A stretch of DNA of 64,000 nt from Bacillaceae bacterium (GCA_017656255.1 JACDOE010000001.1:433205-497204); one strand, 5' to 3'. Positions 45,901 to 54,949 are shown, numbered from the stretch's first letter. The notes: generated from the sequence alone by a model not told the origin. Numbers and translations are program-made.

Positions 45901-45912
45901 GGTTATTTTTTT
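45886..45912 (+). terminator. terminator overlapping the ypmB stop codon
   Basis: Perfect nine-bp stem ATAACCTCA (45886-45894)/TGAGGTTAT (45898-45906), 3-nt loop, seven T. The TGA stop is the first triplet of the right arm. Confidence 0.9.
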
Positions 45913-45957
45913 ATGAGGAAAGCCGTCTGTTTCTAACAGAAATTGCTACAACAAATG

Positions 45958-45979
45958 AGTATATATCGTATGATATACT
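45958..45979. promoter_or_regulatory. inverted repeat over an extended -10 element
   Basis: AGTATAT (45958-45964) and ATATACT (45973-45979) are 7-nt inverted arms 8 nt apart. The right half contains TGA followed by TATACT, an extended -10 candidate for the operon at 46036. It may be an operator. Confidence 0.35.
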
Positions 45980-46035
45980 AATGTTGTATATTATGCTCTG
46001 CGTGTAAAAATGCAGGTAGAAAGGGGGCATAGACG

Positions 46036-46548
46036 TTGAAATCAATGCCCGTTTTTTTATCATTGATTGTTTCCGTGACACTTTTGTTTGGTGGATGGTT
46101 CATGTATCAGGTTTATTACATTGAAAAGCCGATACAATCTTATTTGCAGTCCCTTGACGGCGTGGAAATGTCCCGGGTGGAAGTAAATAAGACACAAATT
46201 GATGTCTATATTGACTATATCCGACCCGACATTTTTCTTGAGCACTATATGGCTATCGAGGATCATTTAAATAAACTGGGCCACGGGCGCAAGGTTGACG
46301 TCCATTTGCCTGAACCGGAAAATGAACTGAAGGATGTGTGGATTGACGGTTCATTTTTATTGCAGGAAGTGATTGAGAACCGAAAATATTCCCGGATTCC
46401 TGAAGTCATGAAGGGATGGCAAACGACATATGCCTTGCAACAGGCGGATGCCCGAATGGTAGATGAATATATTCTGATCGTACTGAAAAAGGATAATCAG
46501 ATTTCTTACCATCTCCTGCCCCGCCATGTAGAAGAGGTGAATGTCTGA
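46036..46548 (+). CDS. single-pass membrane protein paired with FtsH-like protease
   Basis: 170 residues; one membrane helix at about 5-27 and an extracytoplasmic domain of about 140 residues without recognisable motifs or cysteines. TTG start at 46036 with AAGGGGG 8 nt upstream. The stop overlaps the ATG of the FtsH-like gene by 1 nt. Its anchored outside domain is what the neighbouring protease lacks, so it could be a partner subunit or substrate adaptor; this is inference. Confidence 0.75.
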   Translation: MKSMPVFLSLIVSVTLLFGGWFMYQVYYIEKPIQSYLQSLDGVEMSRVEVNKTQIDVYIDYIRPDIFLEHYMAIEDHLNKLGHGRKVDVHLPEPENELKDVWIDGSFLLQEVIENRKYSRIPEVMKGWQTTYALQQADARMVDEYILIVLKKDNQISYHLLPRHVEEVNV

Positions 46549-48038
46549 TGGCCAAACAGATCATACTGGGAATGATACCTGCTGTGTTTATCTTTTTAAT
46601 GTTTCTCGGCTATAATGTCGCACCCTTCATGCTGTTTGCCCTGGTGATAGCAGGTATTCTCTACCTGATGACCCGTCAGGGTGATTTAAACCTGAAATCT
46701 CAAAAAAATGCCTATCAGGTTATCGAAAAAACAGACATTACCTTTGAGGCCATCGGTGGACAGAAAAGGGCCAAACAGGAATTGAAAGAGGCGCTGGATT
46801 TTCTGATCCGCCAGGATGATACGAAAAAATACGGAATTCGTCCTTTAAAAGGGATCCTGCTGGCCGGACCGCCGGGAACAGGAAAGACATTGATGGCGAA
46901 AGCGGCGGCCAATTACACCAACTCTGCATTTGTCGCTGCCTCCGGAAGTCAATTTGTGGAAATGTATGTTGGTGTGGGGGCAAAACGAATCAGACAATTG
47001 TTTAAACAGGTGAAGGAGCAGGCTCAAAAAAACGGTCAGGACAGCGGCATACTGTTTATTGACGAAATCGATGTACTCGGCGGCAAAAGGGAAGGACAAA
47101 ATCAGCGGGAATATGATCAGACGCTAAATCAACTGCTGACTGAGATGGATGGCATTACGACCTCAGACAGCCCGCGTATTCTTCTGATTGCAGCAACCAA
47201 CAGAAAAGATATGCTTGACGATGCTCTGCTTCGTCCTGGCAGATTTGACCGTCATATCCAGGTCGATATGCCGGACAAACAGGCTCGGGAAGAGATTCTC
47301 AAGATTCATGTCAGAAACAAGCCCCTTGCCGATGATGTAGACCTGTCACGTATTGCACAGGAAACCTTCGGTTTTTCCGGAGCGCAGATGGAAAGTGTGG
47401 CAAACGAAGCGGCCATTTACGCGTTCCGAGAAAAGAAAGAGGTTATTGAAGCGGATCATTTTTCCAGAGCGATTGATAAAGTTATGATGGGAGAACGGAC
47501 AGATCGCGAGTCTACCCGAGAGGAAAGAGAGCGTGTCGGAATTCATGAACTGGGACATGCCATTGTCTCTGAAGTTCTGCGTCCAGAATCCGTGTCACAG
47601 GTTGCCCTTCATCCACGCGGGCAGGCACTGGGTTATGTGAGACAGACACCGGGCGAGGACCGCTATCTCTACACCAAAGATTATCTGGAACAACAAATCA
47701 TGATCGCTCTCGGAGGTGCAGTGGCAGAAGAAATCCGATACGGTAATCGCAGTACGGGATCCAAAAATGATTTTGATAAAGCGCTGCAACTAGTTCGGAC
47801 TATGGTCGACTGCGGTCTGTCAGAACTGGGGATCGTTCATCTGGATATGGTTGATAAACAGGCACTGCAACAAGAATCCAATCGTATTCTGAACGAATTG
47901 CTGGATAAAACCCGTCAGCTTCTCGCCCGTTATGAGTCTGTACTCAATCGGGGATTGCAGATATTGATCGAGGAAGAAGTGCTGAATGGTTCAGAATTCA
48001 GACAGATGTTAAAAAACGAATCTATGTTACATGCATAG
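46548..48038 (+). CDS. compact FtsH-like AAA+ zinc metalloprotease
   Basis: 496 residues, shorter than FtsH (about 640). Two membrane helices at about 4-20 and 24-42 are nearly contiguous, so the usual 70-residue outside domain is missing. Walker A AGPPGTGKT (106-114), Walker B ILFIDEID (168-175), second region of homology TNRKDMLDDALLRPGRFDR (217-235), zinc motif HELGH (333-337) and the third ligand Asp in KNDFDKAL (about 406-413) are all intact. It should be an active membrane protease. It is unlikely to be the housekeeping FtsH, which is normally next to hslO/tilS/hpt. Confidence 0.88.
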   Translation: MAKQIILGMIPAVFIFLMFLGYNVAPFMLFALVIAGILYLMTRQGDLNLKSQKNAYQVIEKTDITFEAIGGQKRAKQELKEALDFLIRQDDTKKYGIRPLKGILLAGPPGTGKTLMAKAAANYTNSAFVAASGSQFVEMYVGVGAKRIRQLFKQVKEQAQKNGQDSGILFIDEIDVLGGKREGQNQREYDQTLNQLLTEMDGITTSDSPRILLIAATNRKDMLDDALLRPGRFDRHIQVDMPDKQAREEILKIHVRNKPLADDVDLSRIAQETFGFSGAQMESVANEAAIYAFREKKEVIEADHFSRAIDKVMMGERTDRESTREERERVGIHELGHAIVSEVLRPESVSQVALHPRGQALGYVRQTPGEDRYLYTKDYLEQQIMIALGGAVAEEIRYGNRSTGSKNDFDKALQLVRTMVDCGLSELGIVHLDMVDKQALQQESNRILNELLDKTRQLLARYESVLNRGLQILIEEEVLNGSEFRQMLKNESMLHA

Positions 48039-48070
48039 TTCCAGAAACAGACTGGAACTTATCATGTTTA

Positions 48071-48106
48071 CAGAAATCGAAGGCACATTCCGGCCTTCGA
48101 TTTCTG
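48071..48106. terminator. 14-bp perfect hairpin after the protease gene
   Basis: Perfect 14-bp stem (48071-48084 with 48093-48106), 8-nt loop, no T run on the plus strand. Probably ends the transcript, but could be an RNA stability element. Confidence 0.6.
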
Positions 48107-48182
48107 TATCATAAGCAGGAAAAAAGGCCGATTTTATCGAATAATGGTTATAGTAAAACAGAGGAATAGCGGAGGGATGTCC

Positions 48183-48488
48183 ATGAATCGAGACATGGAA
48201 CAGCAAATACTTCATTCAGAATCTTTTCAAAATTTGTTAAAACAAAAAAAGAGTGTGATCATCCCCCTGACAATCTTTTTTGTTTCCGCGTATTTTTTGC
48301 TTCCGCTGGCCGTTTCACTGGCTCCGCAATGGATCAATCGTCCGTTGTTTCATTCATTCACCTGGGCCTGGGGACTGGCGTTTTTTCAGTTTGTGATGGT
48401 CTGGATCATCGGTATGATCTACGCATATAAAAGTAAAAAATGGGATCGGCTTGTCCAGCAAATCCAGCATCTGAGGGAAGACAAATGA
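48183..48488 (+). CDS. DUF485 small subunit of acetate-type symporter
   Basis: About 101 residues with two membrane helices (about 26-47 and 60-82) typical of DUF485 proteins encoded just before ActP/YwcA symporters. Upstream in-frame ATGs (48144, 48177) are less likely; GGAGGG (48171-48176) is 6 nt before ATG 48183. The stop overlaps the symporter start as ATGA. Confidence 0.88.
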   Translation: MNRDMEQQILHSESFQNLLKQKKSVIIPLTIFFVSAYFLLPLAVSLAPQWINRPLFHSFTWAWGLAFFQFVMVWIIGMIYAYKSKKWDRLVQQIQHLREDK

Positions 48489-50011
48489 ATTTGACTTATT
48501 TCGTATTTTTTCTGTTTATTCTTACAGGTACATTGATTATCACTTACTGGGCCGCGAAAAGAGGACATACTACCCATCAATTTTATACCGTCGCCGGAAG
48601 TCTGACCGGGTTTCAGAACGGACTGGCCATTGCCGGGGACTATATCAGTGCCGCATCTTTTCTGGGCATCACCGGTGCGATTGCATTGCAGGGATTTGAC
48701 GGTTTTTTTTATTCCATTGGATTTCTGGTTTCATACTTGATCCTGTTACTTATCATTGCTGAACCTTTTCGCAATCTTGGGAATTTTACTCTGGGTGACG
48801 TGATACATGCCCGATTTCGGGGTAACAGCATCCGCATTATGACAGCGATTACAACCATTATCATTTCGATTCTATATATTATTCCTCAACTGGTGGCGGC
48901 TGGTTTGCTGATCCGGTTGCTGCTTGGAATCGATTACTCAACGTCCGTTTTTGTCATCGGCACATTCATGACCATATATGTGGTATTTGGCGGGATGGTC
49001 GCCACTTCCTGGGTACAGATCATTAAAACGGTCCTGTTGATGTCCGGTACATTTCTGATTGTGATGATCGTCCTGTCCCGTTTTAACTGGAATTTTTTTG
49101 ATCTGGTCGATAGCGTAAGCAGGGGAACACCATTTGGCGAAGCATTTTTTTATCCGGGTCATCTCTTTTCTAATCCCCTGGAAACTTTTTCGCTCAATCT
49201 AACGCTTATCCTGGGAACGGCCGGGTTACCGCATATTTTGATCCGTTTTTTTACGGTTAAAAACGGGCCGGCTGTTCGAAAATCACTGATTACGGCGACC
49301 TGGGTCATCGGGTTGTTTTATATGATGACCCTGGTTCTCGGCTTTGGGGTCATCGCCTTTGTCGGCTGGGAGACCATCGTTTCCATCGATCATACAGGAA
49401 ATCTGGCGGCTCCGGTTCTGGCGGTCGTGCTGGGTGGAGATTTTTTAATGGCCTTTATTTCAGCCGTTGCCTTTGCCACGATTCTGGCTGTAGTAACGGG
49501 ACTGGTGCTTTCCGCGACATCTTCTTTTTCCCATGACATTTATAATCATATCATTCGGAAAGGAAAAGCCAGTGAAGCGGAACAACTCAGGATTGCCAAG
49601 CTGACCGCTACAGCGGTCGGTGTCATTTCCATTCTGTTTTCACTGGGATTAAAGAATATCAATGTGACGTTTCTGGTTTCCCTGACTTTTGTCGTCGCGG
49701 CGTCGACTCATTTTCCCGTGATTCTGTTTACCCTGTACTGGAGGCGTTTTAATAAGACGGGCGCTTTGACCGGGATGGTGAGTGGACTGGTTTCCTCTCT
49801 CTTGCTGGTGATCCTGGGACCGCATATTATGAATCCGGAGCAGGGATGGATTCTGCAGGACGCAGTAATTCCGTTATATAATCCCGGGATCATTGCGATT
49901 CCGGTCGGTTTTTTGGGAGCGGTAACCGGTACATTACTGTCAGAACCGTCTTCGGATCAGGATGAAGTTTTTGACAGGGTGTTACTGCGATCACAAACGG
50001 GGTTGAAATAA
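48485..50011 (+). CDS. ywcA: sodium:solute symporter, ActP/YwcA type
   Basis: About 508 residues, 13 predicted membrane helices of the sodium:solute symporter family. FYTVAGSLTGFQNGLAIAGDYISAAS fits the ActP group; the shorter block GLAIAGDYISAASFLGITGA is conserved among cation/acetate symporters. The frame opens at 48440, but ATG 48485 overlaps the DUF485 stop and has GAGGGA upstream. Probably takes up acetate or a related short-chain acid. Confidence 0.88.
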   Translation: MNLTYFVFFLFILTGTLIITYWAAKRGHTTHQFYTVAGSLTGFQNGLAIAGDYISAASFLGITGAIALQGFDGFFYSIGFLVSYLILLLIIAEPFRNLGNFTLGDVIHARFRGNSIRIMTAITTIIISILYIIPQLVAAGLLIRLLLGIDYSTSVFVIGTFMTIYVVFGGMVATSWVQIIKTVLLMSGTFLIVMIVLSRFNWNFFDLVDSVSRGTPFGEAFFYPGHLFSNPLETFSLNLTLILGTAGLPHILIRFFTVKNGPAVRKSLITATWVIGLFYMMTLVLGFGVIAFVGWETIVSIDHTGNLAAPVLAVVLGGDFLMAFISAVAFATILAVVTGLVLSATSSFSHDIYNHIIRKGKASEAEQLRIAKLTATAVGVISILFSLGLKNINVTFLVSLTFVVAASTHFPVILFTLYWRRFNKTGALTGMVSGLVSSLLLVILGPHIMNPEQGWILQDAVIPLYNPGIIAIPVGFLGAVTGTLLSEPSSDQDEVFDRVLLRSQTGLK

Positions 50012-50025
50012 AAGAAGGTGATGAC

Positions 50026-51786
50026 ATGGAGGAACTGACGGTAACATTATTTGAACGTATCGGATTGTTGCTCATCGTAGCTTTTATGATGACTCGAATC
50101 CCTTCTTTTCGCTATCTTCTGGACCGGGAATTAAATTACAAAACCATCATTTATTATTCCCTGATTTTCGGACTATACGGGATGATTTGTGTGCATGTCG
50201 GTGTGGTGATAACTGATCACGTGATGACCACACCGTTATGGACGTATCAGTTAAATGACAATCAAATGCTGGTGGGATCAACACTGGTCGCAGTCGTTAT
50301 TGCAGGTCTTTTGGGCGGACCTTTTGTCGGACTCGGTTCCGGCATGATTGTCGCTACCTATCTTGTTTTACTGGGTGGTGATTTTCTGGTTGCCAACAGT
50401 CTGGTTAATCCACTGGCCGGTTTATTTGCCGGATTTACCGCACGGTTCTTTTCTGAGGAAAGGGTGATTGCTCCGGCCAAAGCCCTGTTTATCGGGATGT
50501 TTACCCCCATTTTGCATATGACCCTGCTCTTGATTTTTACCGAAGATCCGAATAAGTCGATTCAGATTGTCAATACAATCGGAATTCCGCTAGTCATTAC
50601 CGACAGTATTGCAATCGCCATTTTTACTGCCATGATTCGGGTAGCGTTAAATGAGAAAGAACAGGAAGCCGCGCTGGAAACAAGAAGAGCATTGAAAATT
50701 GCAGAAGAAGCACTGCCGCATTTAAAGCAGGGGTTTCACTTTCAGTCAGCCATGGAGATCGCCCGTTTGTTGCGAAATGAATTGAAAATAGCAGCTGTTT
50801 CATTAACCAATAAAGAAATGGTTCTGGCTCACATCGGACTGGGATCGGACCATCATAAGCAGGGGGAGCCCCTGCAGACTGTCCTGTCCTTTGAAGCACT
50901 AAAAACGGGAGAGATTAAAATCGCGCGTAATCCCGGACAAATTCACTGTAATGATCCCGGATGTCCCCTGCATGCCGCTATTATTGTACCCATTAAACAA
51001 TCCGGAGAAGTTACCGGACTGATAAAACTTTATTTTAAACGCTCTCAGCAGATTAGAGCGGTTGAAATTGCCCTGGCGCAGGGGCTTGGAAAACTTATAT
51101 CCAATCAACTGGATGTCGTGGCGGCAGAAAAAATGAAATCATTGATCCAGGAAGCAGAGTTACGCAATTTGCAGGCCCAGATCAATCCGCATTTTTTGTT
51201 TAACACCCTGCATTCCGTGGCGACTTCTATTCGCTCAAATCCTTCGCTGGCCAGACACCTGGTTATCCAACTGGGTCATTTTATGAGAATGAATTTGAAG
51301 TTGACCCGTACGTCATTAATCCAGCTGGAAAAGGAATTGGAACATTTACGTGCTTATCTGGAAATAGTCAAAGTCCGGTTTGCCGATCAGCTTACCATTG
51401 ATTATGACGTCGAAGAAGGGGTGAGAGAAGCGATGATTCCGCCTTTTACACTTCAGCCTCTCGTTGAGAATTGTATCCAGCACGGGTTGAAAGATGTCGA
51501 GCATGGCGGAGAAATCCGGATCCATATAAACCAGAAAGGCAACCAGATCCGGATTGAAATTCAGGATAATGGTAAAGGCATACCCGAACACATCATTCAC
51601 AAACTGGGCAGCCAGCCTCTACAGAGCCAGGCAGGGAATGGAATCGGGATTTATAATGTCAACCAGCGGTTGATCAATCTTCTTGGAGAATCTTCAGGCC
51701 TGCATTTTAAAAATTTAAAACCGGCGGGATGTTGTATATCCTTTCAAATACCGGAAAAGCAAGAGCAAAGGAGGGATGTCGGATGA
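50026..51786 (+). CDS. LytS-type sensor histidine kinase
   Basis: 586 residues. A 5TM-5TMR LYT sensor domain (1-205), a GAF domain (about 235-360) and a His_kinase domain with INPHFLFNTLHS (phospho-acceptor His389) lead to an HATPase with PLVENCIQHGL and DNGKGIPEHI. Forms a two-component pair with the next gene (4-nt overlap). LytS-type sensors BtsS/YpdA (E. coli) and LytS (B. subtilis) respond to pyruvate or carbon overflow. Here it lies between two SSS transporter pairs, so sensing of pyruvate/acetate is a reasonable inference. Confidence 0.92.
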   Translation: MEELTVTLFERIGLLLIVAFMMTRIPSFRYLLDRELNYKTIIYYSLIFGLYGMICVHVGVVITDHVMTTPLWTYQLNDNQMLVGSTLVAVVIAGLLGGPFVGLGSGMIVATYLVLLGGDFLVANSLVNPLAGLFAGFTARFFSEERVIAPAKALFIGMFTPILHMTLLLIFTEDPNKSIQIVNTIGIPLVITDSIAIAIFTAMIRVALNEKEQEAALETRRALKIAEEALPHLKQGFHFQSAMEIARLLRNELKIAAVSLTNKEMVLAHIGLGSDHHKQGEPLQTVLSFEALKTGEIKIARNPGQIHCNDPGCPLHAAIIVPIKQSGEVTGLIKLYFKRSQQIRAVEIALAQGLGKLISNQLDVVAAEKMKSLIQEAELRNLQAQINPHFLFNTLHSVATSIRSNPSLARHLVIQLGHFMRMNLKLTRTSLIQLEKELEHLRAYLEIVKVRFADQLTIDYDVEEGVREAMIPPFTLQPLVENCIQHGLKDVEHGGEIRIHINQKGNQIRIEIQDNGKGIPEHIIHKLGSQPLQSQAGNGIGIYNVNQRLINLLGESSGLHFKNLKPAGCCISFQIPEKQEQRRDVG

Positions 51787-52553
51787 AAATCAAGGTCATG
51801 ATCGCAGAGGATGAACGCATGGTTCGGGAAGAACTGGCTTACTTCATTCAGCAGGAAGAGGACATGATTCTCTGCCCCAGTGCTGAAAACGGCAGGCAAT
51901 TGATTGAACTTTACCGGCAGTATGAACCTGATGTGATTTTTTTGGATATTGAGATGCCGTCACTCTCCGGGGTGGAAGTCGCCAGACGCTTAAAAAACCA
52001 AAATAATCTTCAGGCACTTCCGCTGTTTGTTTTCACCACAGCCTATGATGATTATGCGGTCGAAGCCTTTGATCTCGAGGCTATTGATTATCTGTTGAAA
52101 CCCTATGATTATGAACGGTTTAAAGAAGCACTGTCTCGTATTCGCAAACATATCAGCAAACTTGCAACAGAAGAAGAGGAGGATCCCGACACCTCCGATT
52201 CTTTCGCTTCCGGATCTTTTAAATCCAAATTGATCGTAGAAGACGGGGAAAAAATGATTGTCGTTTCGCCTGAATCCATTTATTATGCGGTTCGCTCGGA
52301 TCGCCACATTAAGATTTTCACAGACAAGAAAGTAATTCAAACAAAGATGACGCTACAGGAACTGGAACAAAAATTGAATGGATACCCTTTTTTCAGGCCA
52401 CATCGCAGTTATCTTGTCAATCTTGATTGTATTCAGGAAATTACGCCCTGGTTTAATGGCGCTTACAATTTGATCCTGAAGGATAAAGAAAATACTCAGA
52501 TTCCGGTCAGCAGATCTTCAGCTAAACCTCTTTTTGATCTATTCCAGCAGTAG
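51783..52553 (+). CDS. LytTR-family response regulator
   Basis: About 256 residues: receiver domain (1-120) with EDERMVREE and phospho-acceptor Asp55 in VIFLDIEMPS, and a LytTR DNA-binding domain (about 150-256; FFRPHRSYLVNLDCI). The frame opens at 51729, but ATG 51783 overlaps the kinase stop and has AGGAGGG upstream. Probably regulates one or both neighbouring transporter operons. Confidence 0.93.
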   Translation: MKIKVMIAEDERMVREELAYFIQQEEDMILCPSAENGRQLIELYRQYEPDVIFLDIEMPSLSGVEVARRLKNQNNLQALPLFVFTTAYDDYAVEAFDLEAIDYLLKPYDYERFKEALSRIRKHISKLATEEEEDPDTSDSFASGSFKSKLIVEDGEKMIVVSPESIYYAVRSDRHIKIFTDKKVIQTKMTLQELEQKLNGYPFFRPHRSYLVNLDCIQEITPWFNGAYNLILKDKENTQIPVSRSSAKPLFDLFQQ

Positions 52554-52666
52554 ACCGGTTATTCGTGCTTTTTCACAATTCGGACACAAAATTCTGCAAT
52601 TTACGCACGCATTTTAACATTTGACGTGAAATGATCCAATAAAGTAAATTTTCTAATTATACTGAA

Positions 52667-52680
52667 AGTAAGCGTTTACT
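52667..52680 (+). promoter_or_regulatory. cre box 1 (CcpA site)
   Basis: AGTAAGCGTTTACT matches the cre consensus TGWAARCGYTWNCA at 12 of 14 positions with an intact AARCGYT core, and starts 4 nt after the presumed -10. Confidence 0.65.
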
Positions 52681-52693
52681 GAAAACGCTTTAT
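52680..52693 (+). promoter_or_regulatory. cre box 2 (CcpA site)
   Basis: TGAAAACGCTTTAT matches the cre consensus at 12 of 14 positions and shares one base with box 1. Two abutting boxes just downstream of a -10 suggest roadblock repression by CcpA in good carbon sources. Confidence 0.65.
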
Positions 52694-52844
52694 TTACGGG
52701 TATAGGAATTTTTTTCATAATAATAAGGTTGTCTTAATAGATATTATCTTGAGCCTGTTAAGGAGGTGATGACCCGCAAAAGGGCTTTCGATTTGCGACT
52801 GTTTTAAACATTGACGAAAGTATCCAACATTTGGGGGTGTAAGA

Positions 52845-53132
52845 ATGTCCGACCAATCTCAAAGACAACGAGAATACTGGAAAAAGAATATCGGTCTGAT
52901 TCGTAATCTGCTTATTGTCTGGTTTCTGGTTTCTTATGTGCCCGCTATCTTTTTTGCGGAACCTTTGTACAATGTACCGTTCTTCAAATTACCGCTGTCT
53001 TTCTGGTTTGCACAGCAGGGTTCCATACTCGTATTTATCGTGTTGATCTACATCTACGCGAAACAGATGGACAAGCTGGATGAGGAATACGATGTGCAGG
53101 AAGTACAGCTGACGGATAAGAGAGGAGGTTAA
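52845..53132 (+). CDS. DUF4212 small subunit of sodium:solute symporter
   Basis: 95 residues, two membrane helices (about 20-41 and 57-80), N-terminal QREYWKKNIGLIRNLL typical of the DUF4212 family. Always paired with a large symporter subunit, here 3 nt downstream. Ribosome binding site GGGGGTG. Confidence 0.92.
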   Translation: MSDQSQRQREYWKKNIGLIRNLLIVWFLVSYVPAIFFAEPLYNVPFFKLPLSFWFAQQGSILVFIVLIYIYAKQMDKLDEEYDVQEVQLTDKRGG

Positions 53133-53135
53133 TAG

Positions 53136-54818
53136 ATGGATCTTGTTGAGATTCTAACGTTAATACTGGTTGCCATAACATTTGCGATATATGTTGGTAT
53201 CGGAATATGGGCACGCGTACGAGATACAAAAAACTTCTACGTAGCAGGCAACGATATTCCTGCTGCTGCCAATGGAGCAGCGATTGCCGCAGACTGGATG
53301 TCCGGGGCTTCGTTTATCTCCATGGCAGGTCTGATTGCGTTTCTGGGATATGACGGAACCGTTTACCTGATGGGGTGGACCGGGGGTTATGTATTGCTTG
53401 CCCTGCTTCTGGCTCCTTATCTGCGTAAGTTTGGCCGTTACACGGTACCGGACTTTATCGGAGACCGTTATTACTCCAACGGTGCGCGTGCTGTCGCCGC
53501 CATTGCCACGATCTTTATCTCGTTGACTTATGTTGCCGGCCAGATGAAAGGGGTCGGGATCGTATTCAGCCGTTTCCTTCAGGTGGATCTGATCTTCGGT
53601 GTCCTGATCGGTATGGTCATTGTGGCATTTTTTGCGGTCCTGGGTGGAATGAAAGGGATCACCTGGTCCCAGGTGGTGCAGTACACCGTCCTGATTATTG
53701 CTTACTTAATTCCGGCCATCGCCATATCACTGAAACTGACCGGAAATCCCATCCCGTTCCTGGGGCTGACTTTTTCAGATGTCGCACGTAATTTGAGCGA
53801 GGCCCAGATCGCAGTGGGACTGACAGAATATCTCAGACCGTTCCAGAATATGTCCGGTCTTAACGTGTTTGCTGTAACCGCTGCCCTGATGGTAGGGACA
53901 GCAGGATTGCCTCACGTCATCATTCGTTTTTATACGGTTCGCAGTGTACGGGCGGCCCGCTGGTCGGCTGTATGGGCTCTTATCTTCATTGCACTTCTCT
54001 ACACCACGGCGCCGGCGCTGGGTGTGTTTGCTAAACATAACTTGCTTCAAACCCTCGATAATAAACCTATTGAAGAAGCACAGGAAATTGGCTGGGTTGA
54101 TAAATGGGCCAATGTTGAACTGTTGAAACTGGAAGATAAAAATGGAGACGGCGTTCTTCAATTCTCCGAAAATGAAATCGGCATTGACCGTGATATTATC
54201 GTACTGGCTACACCTGAAGTAGCGGATCTCTCACCATTCGTTATTGCTCTGGTGGCTGCAGGGGGACTGGCCGCAGCTCTCTCGACGGCGGCGGGACTGT
54301 TGCTCGCAATGTCGAGTGCGGTATCCCATGATATCTACTACCGGATTCTGCGCCCGGATGCCTCGGAGAAACAGAGGCTGGCTGCGGGACGAATTACAAT
54401 TTTCTTTGCCATTGTGGTTGCCGGTTACCTTGGTATCAACCCGCCCGGATTTGTGGGAGAAGTTGTGGCGTTCGCCTTCGGACTGGCCGCTGCAAGTCTG
54501 TTCCCGGCCATACTCCTCGGTATCTTTGACAAACGGATGAACCGTGAAGGGGCCATCTGGGGAATCCTGACGGGGCTGATTTTCACGGCTACGATGATTC
54601 TGCTGATGCGTTCACCGCAAATTTTCGGAACAGAATCGGCTGCCATTGACAGTTTCCTGGGTATCAATGCACAGGGAATCGGAATTGTGGGGATGATTCT
54701 CAACTTTATCGTTTCTTTCATCGTCTCCCGTTCCACCAAGGAGCCGCCGCAGGAAATTCAGCAACTTGTTGAAGATATCCGTATTCCGAAAGGAGTCGGG
54801 GAGGCTTCGGATCACTGA
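53136..54818 (+). CDS. sodium:solute symporter large subunit (VC_2705 type)
   Basis: 560 residues, about 13 membrane helices. GNDIPAAANGAAIAADWMSG near residue 40 and GTAGLPHVIIRFYTV near 265 are family hallmarks. A polar insertion of about 60 residues (near 310-370) contains DKNGDGVLQFSENEIG, which reads as an EF-hand-like calcium loop. Acts with the DUF4212 subunit; the likely substrate is acetate or a similar acid. Confidence 0.9.
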   Translation: MDLVEILTLILVAITFAIYVGIGIWARVRDTKNFYVAGNDIPAAANGAAIAADWMSGASFISMAGLIAFLGYDGTVYLMGWTGGYVLLALLLAPYLRKFGRYTVPDFIGDRYYSNGARAVAAIATIFISLTYVAGQMKGVGIVFSRFLQVDLIFGVLIGMVIVAFFAVLGGMKGITWSQVVQYTVLIIAYLIPAIAISLKLTGNPIPFLGLTFSDVARNLSEAQIAVGLTEYLRPFQNMSGLNVFAVTAALMVGTAGLPHVIIRFYTVRSVRAARWSAVWALIFIALLYTTAPALGVFAKHNLLQTLDNKPIEEAQEIGWVDKWANVELLKLEDKNGDGVLQFSENEIGIDRDIIVLATPEVADLSPFVIALVAAGGLAAALSTAAGLLLAMSSAVSHDIYYRILRPDASEKQRLAAGRITIFFAIVVAGYLGINPPGFVGEVVAFAFGLAAASLFPAILLGIFDKRMNREGAIWGILTGLIFTATMILLMRSPQIFGTESAAIDSFLGINAQGIGIVGMILNFIVSFIVSRSTKEPPQEIQQLVEDIRIPKGVGEASDH

Positions 54819-54833
54819 TTCAGACTCTTGTGA

Positions 54834-54863
54834 AACCGGGGAGGTTATGCCCTTCCCGGTTTT
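54834..54863 (+). terminator. terminator after the second symporter
   Basis: Eleven-bp stem (54834-54844 with 54851-54861; G-U allowed), 6-nt loop, short T run. Confidence 0.85.
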
Positions 54864-54949
54864 CTTTATAACAGAAAAAGCTACGCATGACTCATCATTT
54901 CTGGTAAAATTTTTATGTAACCCACACCGTACATCCTGGAGGTGCTTCA

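Larger units (their letters stand above)
52554..52844 (+). promoter_or_regulatory. upstream region of the second symporter operon
   Basis: A 291-nt gap with a probable -10 TATACT (52658-52663) followed by two cre boxes. A perfect Shine-Dalgarno sequence AGGAGGTGATG (52761-52771) stands before a 12-codon frame ending at 52807, which I do not call a gene. No standard LytTR repeat pair was found. Confidence 0.5.

Noticed and set aside
52769..52807. 12-codon ORF after a perfect SD in the symporter leader
   Set aside because: Only 2 nt separate AGGAGG from the ATG, which is too close for normal initiation, and the product is too short to judge. Mentioned in the region entry only.
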